A DNA stretch of 64,000 nt from Streptomyces sp. NBC_01669 (GTDB taxonomy: Bacteria > Actinomycetota > Actinomycetes > Streptomycetales > Streptomycetaceae), in NCBI RefSeq assembly GCF_026339735.1, contig NZ_JAPEQG010000001.1:1984001-2048000 (forward strand), written 5' to 3'. Under the pieces are notes generated by a model. That model was given only the letters and a program-made list of their open reading frames with translations. It had not been told where the DNA came from and did no database searches. The position numbers were made by a program, and so were the translations under genes. Every line of letters begins with the position of its first letter. The stretch's first letter is position 1. This document shows, in pieces, positions 51,480 to 59,807 of this stretch.

Positions 51480-52280
51480 GTGCCGCCGTCCCACGCCAGC
51501 ACATCCGACTCCAAACCCGCCGGTTCCAGCGGCGGTGTGCAGTCACTTGAGCGCGCCTTCGATCTGCTGGAACGGATGGCCGACGCCGGGGGCGAGGTCG
51601 GGCTCAGCGAACTCTCCGCGAGCAGCGGTCTTCCGTTGCCCACCATTCACCGGCTGATGCGCACCCTGGTCGTCTGCGGCTACGTACGCCAGCAGTCCAA
51701 CCGGCGCTATGCCCTCGGCCCGCGCCTGATCCGGCTCGGCGAGTCCGCGTCGCGGCTGCTCGGAACCTGGGCCCGCCCGTATCTCGCGCGGCTCGTCGAG
51801 GAGACCGGCGAGACCGCGAACATGGCGCTGCTCGACGGCGACGAGATCGTCTACGTCGCCCAGGTGCCGTCGAAGCACTCGATGCGGATGTTCACCGAGG
51901 TCGGCCGCCGGGTGCTCCCCCACTCCACCGGGGTGGGCAAGGCGCTGCTCGCGCACACTCCGCCGGAGGAGGTACGGGCGCTGCTGGCCCGCACCGGAAT
52001 GCCGGCCGCCACCGAGAAGACGATCACCTCCCCGGACGGTTTCCTGGACGCGCTCGACCAGGTCCGCCGGGCGGGCTATGCGGTCGACGACAACGAGCAG
52101 GAGATAGGGGTCCGCTGCCTGGCGGTCTCCGTACCCAACTCCCCCACCTCGGCCGCGATCTCGATCTCGGGCCCGGCGGGACGGGTGACGGAGGCGGCGA
52201 CGGAACGGATCGTGCCGATCCTGCAGCAGGTCGCGAAGGAACTGTCCGACGCGCTGGCCAGCAGCGGTCCGACCGGCTGA
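51480..52280 (+). CDS. allR: IclR-family regulator of allantoin catabolism
   Basis: A 266-residue IclR protein. The N-terminal winged helix is GGVQSLERAFDLLERMADAGGEVGLSELSASSGLPLPTIHRLMRTLVVCGYVRQQSNRRYALG, and the C-terminal effector domain contains RLLGTWARPYLARLVEETGETANMALLDGDEIVYVAQVP, PHSTGVGKALLAHTPPEEV and VDDNEQEIGVRCLAVSVP. Start GTG 51480, with AAAGGA upstream. In Streptomyces AllR represses allantoin genes until an effector such as allantoin or glyoxylate is present. The location opposite allB supports this role. Confidence 0.92.
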   Translation: MPPSHASTSDSKPAGSSGGVQSLERAFDLLERMADAGGEVGLSELSASSGLPLPTIHRLMRTLVVCGYVRQQSNRRYALGPRLIRLGESASRLLGTWARPYLARLVEETGETANMALLDGDEIVYVAQVPSKHSMRMFTEVGRRVLPHSTGVGKALLAHTPPEEVRALLARTGMPAATEKTITSPDGFLDALDQVRRAGYAVDDNEQEIGVRCLAVSVPNSPTSAAISISGPAGRVTEAATERIVPILQQVAKELSDALASSGPTG

Positions 52281-52341
52281 GACCACACGGACGCAGCGGT
52301 GCCCGCCGGGCAGGGACCCGACGGGCACCGACATGTTCGGG

Positions 52342-53022
52342 TCAGCTGAGCACCGCTTCCGTCAGCCGCCCGTCCCGCATCACCACCGTCCGGTCCGCCC
52401 GTTCCAGATGCGTGCGGTCGTGGGTGACCAGCACGGTCGCCGTCGACCGTTCCCGGGTCAGCGCGATCAGCAGGTCCAGCACCGCCGCGCCGCGCTCATG
52501 GTCGAGAGCGCTCGTCGGCTCGTCGACCAGGAGTACCGCCGGATCGTTCATCAGCGCCCGCGCGATATTGATCCGCTGGCGCTGGCCGCCCGACAGCTGG
52601 TGCGGCCTGCGGTCCGCCTTGTCGGCCAGACCGACCGCGTCGAGGAGCTCCAGCGCCCGCCCGCGGGCGCCGCGCGTGGTGCCGCCCGACAGATGGGTCA
52701 TCACCTGAAGCTGTTCGACGGCGGTCAGCGACGGCAGCAGGTTCGGCTGCTGGAAGACGATGCCGATGCGTTCGCGGCGCAGCGCCGCCTTCTCCGCGCG
52801 TCCGAGTCCCGCCGTCTCCTGGCCTGCGACCACGACCCGCCCCTCGTCCGGCGTGACCAGCGTCGCGGCCACCGCGAGCAGGCTGGACTTGCCGGAACCG
52901 GACGGTCCGACGACCGCGGTGAGCGAGCCCTCGGGAACGTCGAGCGAGACCCGGTCGAGTGCGGTGAGCCGGCCGTCGCCGTCGGGGTAGGTGAGGGTGA
53001 CATCGGCGAGGGTGAGGGTCAT
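52342..53022 (-). CDS. MacB/LolD-type ABC transporter ATPase
   Basis: A 226-residue ATPase with Walker [14 protein letters not shown]-loop GIVFQQPNLLPSLTAVEQLQ, signature [32 protein letters not shown] and H-loop VLVTHDRTH. The start overlaps the downstream-side permease by ATGA. It works with the FtsX-like permease encoded upstream, in a unit divergent from a two-component system. Confidence 0.92.
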   Translation of the reverse strand: MTLTLADVTLTYPDGDGRLTALDRVSLDVPEGSLTAVVGPSGSGKSSLLAVAATLVTPDEGRVVVAGQETAGLGRAEKAALRRERIGIVFQQPNLLPSLTAVEQLQVMTHLSGGTTRGARGRALELLDAVGLADKADRRPHQLSGGQRQRINIARALMNDPAVLLVDEPTSALDHERGAAVLDLLIALTRERSTATVLVTHDRTHLERADRTVVMRDGRLTEAVLS

Positions 53023-54116
53023 CGGGCACTCCCGAGTGCGGTGAGCGGGTCGACGGCGGTGATCCGCCGGATGGACAGCGCGGCCCCCAGGGCACCGAGG
53101 GCGATCATGACGGCCGCTGGAACGAGGACGGTCGCCGCGTCGAGGACGAACGGCACGGCCCCGCCGCTGACCACCGCGCCGATGCCCGAGGCGAGCGCGG
53201 TCCCCAGCCCCGTACCGATCGCGAGCATCACGACGGCCTGCCCGAGCGCGTCGCGCAGAAGGTACGGGGTGGAGGCGCCGAGCGCCTTGAGGACGGCGAC
53301 GTCGCCGCTGCGCTGGATCGTCCAGACGGTGAAGAAGGCGCCGATCACCAGGGCCGAGATAGCGAAGAGGAAGCCGCGCATCAGCTGGAGCGAGCCGTTC
53401 TCGGCCTGGTAGGAGCCGATGGCGGTGAGTGAATCGCCGAGGGAGAGCGTGCTGGTGCCGGCCGCCTTGTCACCGGCGGCGAGGTCGGCGCCACCGGTGG
53501 TGGTCAGGGCGATCACCGTGGCGTGCGGCGCGCCGCCCGCCCCGCTGTCCGCGAAGCGCTGCCAGTCGTCGAGCGAGGTCCACACGACCGGCGTATGGCT
53601 GTACGAGGCATCTCCCGCGACTGCCGCCACACGCACCTCGACGCGGCCGAGTCGCACCCGGTCACCGACGGCCGCGCCGAGCTCGTCGGCCGCCTGCTCC
53701 GAGAGCACGACCCTCCCCGGGGCGACGCGCGCTGCGCCGGCCGTCGGGGCAAGGCCCGAGTCCTGCTCGACACCGAACGCCGACACGGCAGCCGTCCCCT
53801 TCCCCCGGGCGGCGGCGGCGTTGAGCGTGCGGATGCCGAGGGGCTGCGCGGCACCGACACCGGGCTGCTCAGCCCAGCTCCGCCACGCACTCTCCCCGAC
53901 GGTCGAGTTGGTGAAGGACACCGACTGGCCGTCGGGCGGGGCGGCGAACGCGAGGTGATCGGCGTTCAGCCCCGTGACGGCCGAGGTGTTCTCCCTGGCC
54001 AGACCGGCCGTAAGACCGGACAACAAGCCCACGAGCAGCGTGATCAGCACCACGACCGTGCCCATGAGCGCGAACCGGCCCCTGGCGAACCGGAGATCTC
54101 TCCATGCGACGAACAT
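53019..54116 (-). CDS. FtsX/MacB-type permease
   Basis: A 365-residue permease with an N-terminal membrane anchor (FALMGTVVVLITLLVGLLSGLTAGLA), a large extracytoplasmic domain of about 200 residues, and three C-terminal membrane segments (FLFAISALVIGAFFTVWTI, AVVMLAIGTGLGTALASGIGAVVSG, PAAVMIALGALGAALSI) ending RRITAVDPLTALGS, a DxxxAL motif typical of the family. It is coupled to the ATPase and probably exports or senses an envelope-active compound. Confidence 0.9.
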   Translation of the reverse strand: MFVAWRDLRFARGRFALMGTVVVLITLLVGLLSGLTAGLARENTSAVTGLNADHLAFAAPPDGQSVSFTNSTVGESAWRSWAEQPGVGAAQPLGIRTLNAAAARGKGTAAVSAFGVEQDSGLAPTAGAARVAPGRVVLSEQAADELGAAVGDRVRLGRVEVRVAAVAGDASYSHTPVVWTSLDDWQRFADSGAGGAPHATVIALTTTGGADLAAGDKAAGTSTLSLGDSLTAIGSYQAENGSLQLMRGFLFAISALVIGAFFTVWTIQRSGDVAVLKALGASTPYLLRDALGQAVVMLAIGTGLGTALASGIGAVVSGGAVPFVLDAATVLVPAAVMIALGALGAALSIRRITAVDPLTALGSAR

Positions 54117-54227
54117 GGCTCCAGCCTCGGTCGGCCGGTCCGCGAAAACATCGCACGCCGGTGGGGCCTGACATCAACCTTTCGATTGACCGGCCGCGGA
54201 CGCCGCGCGTCTACGCTGGAACGCATC

Positions 54228-55436
54228 ATGGATTCGCGTTCGCACACCCCGGTCACCACCGCACTGCGGCTGTGTCTGCACGCACTGCTGCTGGGACTGC
54301 TGGCGCTCGTCGCGGTGCCGGCCGTGAGCGGCGGCGCATCGAACGCGACCGCCGTGGTCGCGCTCGCCTGCGTCATGGCCGCTGTCTACGCGGCGGGCGC
54401 GCTCGCCCCCGCCGTGCAGCCGCAGAACAGGGCGGCCGCCCTGTGGCTGTCGCTCCTCGGGACACTCTGGCTCGCGCTTCTCGTCCTCTCGCCGGACGCC
54501 CTGTGGCTGGCCTTCCCGCTGTACTTCCTGCAGCTGCATCTGCTGCCGATGCGCTGGGGTCTGCCCGCCGTCGTCGTCACCGCGGCGGCTGCCATCACCG
54601 GCTTTGTGCTGCACGGCGGGCAGATCACGCCCGGCGCGTTCATCGGGCCGTTGCTCGGTGCGGCGGTCGCGATCGCCACGGTCCTCGGGTACGACGCGTT
54701 GTTCCGGGAGAGCGAGCGGCGCCGCAAGCTGATCGAGGAGCTGGTCTCGACCCGGGCGGAGCTGGCCGTCGCCGAGCGCACGGCGGGAACGCTCGCCGAA
54801 CGCGAGCGGCTGGCCCGCGAGATCCACGACACACTCGCGCAGGGCCTGTCCAGCATTCAGCTGCTGCTGCGCGCCGCCGAACGCACCCTTCCGCCGGACG
54901 CCCCCGCCACCGCGCATGTGCGCCGGGCCCGCGAAGCCGCGCAGGACAATCTCGCCGAGGCCCGCCGCTTCGTACGCGCCCTCTCCCCGCCCGATCTGGA
55001 GAACGGTTCGCTCGCGGGCGCCCTCGAACGCCTCTGCGCGCGCACCACCGGACCGGATCTGGCGGTGCAGTTCGCGGTCAGCGGGACGCCGGTGGAGCTG
55101 CCGACGCCGTACGAGGTGGCGCTGCTCCGCACCGCCCAGTCGGCTCTGGCCAACACGGTGCAGCACGCCGCAGCCCGGCGCGCGGAGATCACGCTCAGCT
55201 TCATGGACACCTCGGTGTCGCTGGACGTCGTGGACGACGGCCGGGGCTTCTCGCCGGGCGCACCCACGGTCTCGAGGGACACGGAGACCGGCGGTTTCGG
55301 TCTCCCCGCCATGCGGGCCCGGGCCGGTTCGCTCGGCGGCACGCTGAGCGTCGAATCGGCCCCCGGCCAAGGCACCGCCCTGGCGCTCACCCTCCCCCTC
55401 CCGCTGCCCGGCCACGAAGAGAGGTCCGCCGCATGA
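54228..55436 (+). CDS. Membrane histidine kinase (HisKA_3), divergent from the ABC exporter
   Basis: A 402-residue kinase with about five N-terminal membrane segments, a coiled stretch (RESERRRKLIEELVSTRAELAVAERTAGTLAERERLAREIH) and the phospho-acceptor AREIHDTLAQGLSSIQLLLRAA. The ATPase domain shows SALANTVQHAAARRA and VVDDGRGFSPGAP and GGFGLPAMRARA. Start ATG 54228 has only a weak CTGGAA upstream. It overlaps the response regulator by ATGA. With the divergent ABC exporter it forms a sensor/exporter pair of the kind that detects cell-envelope-targeting compounds; the signal is unknown. Confidence 0.9.
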   Translation: MDSRSHTPVTTALRLCLHALLLGLLALVAVPAVSGGASNATAVVALACVMAAVYAAGALAPAVQPQNRAAALWLSLLGTLWLALLVLSPDALWLAFPLYFLQLHLLPMRWGLPAVVVTAAAAITGFVLHGGQITPGAFIGPLLGAAVAIATVLGYDALFRESERRRKLIEELVSTRAELAVAERTAGTLAERERLAREIHDTLAQGLSSIQLLLRAAERTLPPDAPATAHVRRAREAAQDNLAEARRFVRALSPPDLENGSLAGALERLCARTTGPDLAVQFAVSGTPVELPTPYEVALLRTAQSALANTVQHAAARRAEITLSFMDTSVSLDVVDDGRGFSPGAPTVSRDTETGGFGLPAMRARAGSLGGTLSVESAPGQGTALALTLPLPLPGHEERSAA

Positions 55437-56068
55437 GCGCCGCCCCCATCCGCCTGCTGCTCGCCGACGACCATCCGGTGGTGCGTGCGGGGCTGCGGGC
55501 CGTCCTCGACACCGAACCGGACTTCCGTGTGGTCGCCGAGGCCGACACCGCCGAGCGGGCTGTGGCGCTCGCGGCGACGGGCGAGTTCGATGTCGTGCTG
55601 ATGGATCTCCAGTTCGGGACGGGCCTGCATGGCTCGGAGGCCACCGCGGCGATCACCGCGGCGCCCGACGCGCCCCGGGTCCTGATCCTCACCACCTACG
55701 ACACGGACGCCGACATCCTGGCGGCCGTGGAGGCGGGAGCGAGCGGCTACCTCCTCAAGGACGCCCCGCCCGAGGAGCTTGCGGCAGCGGTGCGCACGGC
55801 GGCGGCCGGCCGCTCGGCGCTCGCCCCGGCCGTCGCGCACCGGCTGATGAACCGCATGCGGACGCCCGCGGAGGCCCTGACCAAGCGCGAGCTCGAGGTG
55901 CTGCAACTGGTCGGTGAGGGACTGTCGAACCTGCAGATCAGCAAGGCGCTGTTCCTCAGCCAGGCGACGGTGAAATCGCACCTGGTACACATCTACGCCA
56001 AATTGGGCGTCGACTCCCGCACGTCGGCAGTGGCTGCGGCAACGGCACGGCGCCTCATCCGCCGCTGA
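55433..56068 (+). CDS. NarL-family response regulator
   Basis: A 211-residue regulator: receiver RLLLADDHPVVRAGLRAVL, phospho-acceptor VVLMDLQFG, ILTTYDTDADILAAVEAGASGYLLKDAP, and a LuxR-type HTH (LTKRELEVLQLVGEGLSNLQISKALFLSQATVKSHLVHIYAKLGVDSRTSAV). Its start codon overlaps the kinase stop. It probably controls the divergent ABC transporter genes at 52342-54116. Confidence 0.92.
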   Translation: MSAAPIRLLLADDHPVVRAGLRAVLDTEPDFRVVAEADTAERAVALAATGEFDVVLMDLQFGTGLHGSEATAAITAAPDAPRVLILTTYDTDADILAAVEAGASGYLLKDAPPEELAAAVRTAAAGRSALAPAVAHRLMNRMRTPAEALTKRELEVLQLVGEGLSNLQISKALFLSQATVKSHLVHIYAKLGVDSRTSAVAAATARRLIRR

Positions 56069-56092
56069 CCCCCGCCGCACCCCCTCCCGTAC

Positions 56093-56407
56093 TCAGTGGC
56101 GCGGCGGCTCGCCGAAGAGATCCACGGCGACCCGCACGTCCCTGAGCGCGGATGCCAATGCGCTGACCGAGCCGATCGCCCCCGCGATCAGCAGCAGTGA
56201 GCGGCGCAGCCGCGGAATCTCGGGCACACCGGTGGCCGCCATCGCGTCCAGGGCCGCCAGTTCGTCCTCGGCGATCCCGCGGTCGGGGAACTCGGCGGGA
56301 TGCCCCGCCAGCTCACGGCGGAGCCGCGAGACGGCCGTACGCAACTCCGTCACCCTCGGGTCCTCGTCACTGCTGGTCACCCGCGTCTGCCCCACGCTTC
56401 GCAACAA
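56093..56407 (-). CDS. Conserved hypothetical protein (DUF5955-like)
   Basis: A 104-residue protein: MLRSVGQTRVTSSDEDPRVTELRTAVSRLRRELAGHPAEFPDRGIAEDELAALDAMAATGVPEIPRLRRSLLLIAGAIGSVSALASAL. The repeated helices and the LRRSLLLIAGAIGSVSAL stretch recall the actinobacterial DUF5955 family; I have not checked this. A TTG at 56407 is used because GGGGGAG lies upstream; a GTG further downstream (VTSSDED) is an alternative. The gene is convergent with the response regulator, with 24 bases between their stops. Possible membrane association through the SLLLIAGAIGSV segment. Confidence 0.6.
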   Translation of the reverse strand: MLRSVGQTRVTSSDEDPRVTELRTAVSRLRRELAGHPAEFPDRGIAEDELAALDAMAATGVPEIPRLRRSLLLIAGAIGSVSALASALRDVRVAVDLFGEPPRH

Positions 56408-56610
56408 AGCACTCCCCCTCGCACATCTTTGTGCCGGTGTTTCGACCCTGCCCCGGACCGTGGTCAAGTGTCCGGGGATGCGCGCAAGTTAACGCCATGG
56501 AAGGTGCCGTGCGCCACTCCGGTGACTGAAATCGGGGTGACCGCGAGGGGACGCGGGCCACGGCCGGGTCGGGTAGGAGTTCATGGGCGTGGTGAGGTAT
56601 TGAGGGCCTC

Positions 56611-57213
56611 ATGGCTCATTCATCTCACCCCCTCGTCGCAGGTCTGCTGCTCGCCGCAGGCGGTGGCCGACGGCTCGGCGGCCGGCCGAAGGCGTTGCTG
56701 CAACACCGCGGTCGGCCGCTCGTCGAGCACGCCATACGCATTCTGCGGGAGGGCGGCTGCGACCCCGTCCATGTGGTGCTCGGCGCCGCGGCGGACGAGG
56801 TGCGGGCGCTGGCGGACCTCTCGGGATGCGCGGTGACCGTCAACCCGCATTGGCCGGAAGGCATGGGTTCCTCACTGCGGGCAGGGCTCGGCGCGCTCTC
56901 CGGTACGGAGGCGGACGCGGCGCTCGTCCTCCTGGTCGACCAGCCGGGCATCGGTGCGCAGGCGGTGGCGCGGGTCCGGTCGGCGTACCGCTCCCGGGTG
57001 ACGCTGGCGGCAGCCTCGTACGACGGGGAGCGCGGCCATCCGGTGCTGTTCGGTGCCGACCGGTGGACGGACATCGCGGCGGGTGCCGTGGGCGACCAGG
57101 GGGCGCGTGCGTACCTGCGGGCGCACCGCGATGCGATCACCCTCGTCGAGTGTTCCGATGTGGCGGAGGCCTACGACATCGACACCGCGGAGGACCTGAG
57201 GCACCTCGACTGA
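56611..57213 (+). CDS. MobA/MocA-like NTP transferase
   Basis: A 200-residue nucleotidyltransferase with the N-terminal LLLAAGGGRRLGGRPKALLQHRGRPLVEHAIRIL, the LVLLVDQPGIGAQAV metal motif, NPHWPEGMGSSLRAGL and a C-terminal CSDVAEAYDIDTAEDL. The pattern is that of molybdenum cofactor cytidylyltransferases (MocA), which make the cofactor of xanthine dehydrogenase. Next to allantoin genes this would fit purine catabolism; other nucleotide sugars cannot be excluded. GAGGG lies just upstream of the ATG. Confidence 0.83.
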   Translation: MAHSSHPLVAGLLLAAGGGRRLGGRPKALLQHRGRPLVEHAIRILREGGCDPVHVVLGAAADEVRALADLSGCAVTVNPHWPEGMGSSLRAGLGALSGTEADAALVLLVDQPGIGAQAVARVRSAYRSRVTLAAASYDGERGHPVLFGADRWTDIAAGAVGDQGARAYLRAHRDAITLVECSDVAEAYDIDTAEDLRHLD

Positions 57214-57282
57214 ACGTGCTGTGAGCGCGTTGGCACGCTGCGCCGACCTCACCCCACTTGTGTCGACCCGGAGAATCTCGAC

Positions 57283-57299
57283 ATCAACAAACCATTGAA
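57283..57299. promoter_or_regulatory. Putative AllR operator upstream of aceB
   Basis: ATCAACAAACCATTGAA matches the allB element TTCAACGAACTGTTGAA at 13 of 17 positions, including both TCAAC/TTGAA arms and spacing. It lies 160 bases upstream of the aceB start. Immediately downstream is TTCC-ACCATGA-GGAA (57301-57315), an additional palindromic feature. Confidence 0.6.
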
Positions 57300-57458
57300 C
57301 TTCCACCATGAGGAAACTATTATCCACTGGTCAGAAGCGCTCTGTACCCCAGACGGCGCCCACGGCCGTATCCCGGAGCCCTGGCACGCCGTGCCATTGA
57401 GGCGACCCGGCGGCCACGAAGGCGCCGCCCGCACCGCCCGCTGAAGGAGTGACAGCTC

Positions 57459-59078
57459 ATGTCCGCACCAGCGCCGTCCCCGCTGGCCATCGTCGATGCC
57501 GAGCCCCTGCCCCGGCAGGATGAGGTCCTGACCGACGCGGCCCTCGCGTTCGTGGCCGAGCTGCACCGGCAGTTCACGCCCCGCCGTGACGAGCTGCTCG
57601 CCCGCCGCGCCGAGCGCCGCGCCGAGATCGCCCGCACTTCCACGCTGGACTTCCTGCCCGAAACGGCAGCGATCCGCGCGGACGACTCCTGGAAGGTCGC
57701 CCCGGCCCCGGCCGCGCTGAACGACCGCCGGGTGGAGATCACCGGTCCGACCGACCGCAAGATGACCATCAACGCCCTGAACTCGGGCGCCAAGGTCTGG
57801 CTCGCCGACTTCGAGGACGCGTCCGCCCCCACGTGGGAGAACGTCATCCTCGGCCAGCTCAATCTGATCGACGCCTACGAGCGCCGCATCGACTTCACGG
57901 ACCCCAGGTCCGGCAAGTCGTACGCACTGAGGCCCGCCGACGAGCTCGCCACGGTCGTCACCCGCCCCCGCGGCTGGCACCTGAACGAGCGTCACCTCCA
58001 GCTCGACGGCACCCCGGTGCCGGGCGCGCTGGTCGACTTCGGCCTCTACTTCTTCCACAACGCCCAGCGCCTCATCGACCTCGGCAAGGGCCCCTACTTC
58101 TACCTCCCGAAGACGGAGTCGCACCTGGAGGCCCGCCTCTGGAACGACATCTTCGTCTTCGCCCAGGACTACGTCGGCATCCCGCAGGGCACGGTCCGCG
58201 CGACCGTCCTGATCGAGACGATCACCGCCGCGTACGAGATGGAGGAGATCCTCTACGAACTCCGCGACCACGCCTCCGGGCTGAACGCGGGCCGCTGGGA
58301 CTACCTCTTCTCCATCGTCAAGAACTTCCGTGACGGCGGCTCGAAGTTCGTCCTGCCGGACCGCAACGCGGTGACGATGACCGCCCCGTTCATGCGCGCG
58401 TACACCGAACTCCTCGTCCGCACCTGTCACAAGCGTGGTGCGCACGCGATCGGCGGCATGGCGGCATTCATCCCGTCCCGCCGCGACGCCGAGGTCAACA
58501 AGGTCGCCTTCGAGAAGGTCAAGGCCGACAAGGACCGCGAGGCGAACGACGGCTTCGACGGCTCCTGGGTCGCCCACCCGGACCTCGTCCCGATCGCGAT
58601 GGCCTCCTTCGATGCGGTTCTCGGCGAGAAGCCGAACCAGAAGGACCGCCTGCGCGAGGACGTCTCCGTGGCGCCGGGTGACCTGATCGCCATCGACACC
58701 CTGGACGCCAAGCCCACGTACGACGGCCTGCGCAACGCCGTCGCCGTCGGCATCCGCTACATCGAGGCGTGGCTGCGCGGGATGGGCGCCGTCGCCATCT
58801 TCAACCTGATGGAGGACGCCGCCACCGCGGAGATCTCCCGCTCGCAGATCTGGCAGTGGATCAACGCGGACGTGGTCTTCGAGAACGGCGAGCACGCCAC
58901 GGCGGACCTGGCCCGCAAGGTCGCCGCCGAGGAACTCGCCGCGATCCGCGAGGAGATCGGCCAGGAGGCATTCACCTCCGGCAAGTGGCAGCAGGCCCAC
59001 GACCTGCTTCTCCAGGTGTCGCTGGACCAGGACTACGCGGACTTCCTGACACTGCCGGCGTACGAGCAGCTGGTCTGA
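57459..59078 (+). CDS. aceB: Malate synthase A
   Basis: A 539-residue malate synthase that joins glyoxylate with acetyl-CoA to make malate. Conserved segments include FLPETAAIRADDSWKVAPAPAALNDRRVEITGPTDRKM, NALNSGAKVWLADFEDASAPTWENV, PRGWHLNERHLQLDG, FYLPKTESHLEARLWNDIF, the catalytic-region RATVLIETITAAYEMEEILYELRDHASGLNAGRWDYLFSIVK and the C-terminal EDAATAEISRSQIWQWI. It is the form A (about 530 residues). GGAG lies near the ATG. The glyoxylate from allantoin degradation would be its substrate, in line with the shared operator. Confidence 0.95.
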   Translation: MSAPAPSPLAIVDAEPLPRQDEVLTDAALAFVAELHRQFTPRRDELLARRAERRAEIARTSTLDFLPETAAIRADDSWKVAPAPAALNDRRVEITGPTDRKMTINALNSGAKVWLADFEDASAPTWENVILGQLNLIDAYERRIDFTDPRSGKSYALRPADELATVVTRPRGWHLNERHLQLDGTPVPGALVDFGLYFFHNAQRLIDLGKGPYFYLPKTESHLEARLWNDIFVFAQDYVGIPQGTVRATVLIETITAAYEMEEILYELRDHASGLNAGRWDYLFSIVKNFRDGGSKFVLPDRNAVTMTAPFMRAYTELLVRTCHKRGAHAIGGMAAFIPSRRDAEVNKVAFEKVKADKDREANDGFDGSWVAHPDLVPIAMASFDAVLGEKPNQKDRLREDVSVAPGDLIAIDTLDAKPTYDGLRNAVAVGIRYIEAWLRGMGAVAIFNLMEDAATAEISRSQIWQWINADVVFENGEHATADLARKVAAEELAAIREEIGQEAFTSGKWQQAHDLLLQVSLDQDYADFLTLPAYEQLV

Positions 59079-59100
59079 GCCGCTCCGACTCCGTAGAGCT

Positions 59101-59136
59101 CTCCGCCCCCGGTACCGCACAGCACCGGGGGCGGAG
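59101..59136 (+). terminator. Strong hairpin terminator after aceB
   Basis: CTCCGCCCCCGGT (59101-59113) and ACCGGGGGCGGAG (59124-59136) form a perfect 13-bp stem with a ten-base loop. It lies 22 bases after the malate synthase stop. The following 258 bases up to 59394 contain no gene that I can support. Confidence 0.85.
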
Positions 59137-59394
59137 CGCTGCTGCTCGGTCAGCCCTCACATCGTGCTCGGCCGATCGGCCCGCGGGGCGCGAAGACCCC
59201 GCGAGGGCCGTTCCTCCGGAAGCCATCAGCCCGTCGCTCAGCACCAGGGGCACCGGGTCGCCGCCGTCCTTCCGCGGGAACGCGGGCCCTTGCTCGCCCC
59301 GCACATGTCACTCATGTCCGTGCTGACAGGTTCTGCCACACAGGCATTTCCCGCCGATCAACTGCGCTGTCCCCGAAGGCATCACCTGACCCGC

Positions 59395-59733
59395 ATGCAC
59401 GGTGGCTCGTTGACGGAGCGGCGCAAGGCCGCGACCCGCTTGGACATCGCCCGTACGGCGGCGGCGCTCTTCGTGGAACACGGCCTGCGGACCACACGCG
59501 CCGAGGACATCGCCCGCGGCGCGGGCGTCGCCCCGCGCACCTTCTACCGCTACTTCGCGACCAAGGAAGAGGCCGTCGCGCCACTGCTCGCCGCCGACGC
59601 CCGGCAGTGGGCGGAGGCGGTACGGGACGCCCCGGGCGCGGCGAGCGATGCCCCGGCGAACGGGCCGCTGGGGCCCGCGGCATTGGCGGCACGCTGCCTG
59701 ACCTCCGCGGAGGGCGCGCTCCGCAGGGTTTGA
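59395..59733 (+). CDS. Truncated TetR-family regulator
   Basis: A 112-residue product that begins with a complete TetR DNA-binding domain (LTERRKAATRLDIARTAAALFVEHGLRTTRAEDIARGAGVAPRTFYRYFATKEEAVAPLLAADARQW) but ends shortly after it. TetR proteins are usually about 190-220 residues, so most of the ligand-binding domain is missing. No continuation is found in other frames before the next gene at 59808. Either a deletion has made a pseudogene or it is a short DNA-binding remnant. Its position just before an FAD monooxygenase, same direction, suggests that it once regulated that gene. Confidence 0.7.
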   Translation: MHGGSLTERRKAATRLDIARTAAALFVEHGLRTTRAEDIARGAGVAPRTFYRYFATKEEAVAPLLAADARQWAEAVRDAPGAASDAPANGPLGPAALAARCLTSAEGALRRV

Positions 59734-59807
59734 CCGTCCACTGCGGGTGGGAGTCAGGGGTGTGGTCCGTGGGGCATTTTCCCACCGTGCAGCCGAGGAG
59801 ACATCAG

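Noticed and set aside
54172..54190. TCAAC...TTGA palindrome in front of the kinase gene, similar to the AllR site
   Set aside because: The spacing is one base longer and the outer positions do not match, so I do not count it as an AllR operator.
57249..59120. 623-codon minus-strand frame antisense to aceB
   Set aside because: It mirrors the malate synthase frame; composition is Val/Asp/Arg-rich and lacks domains.
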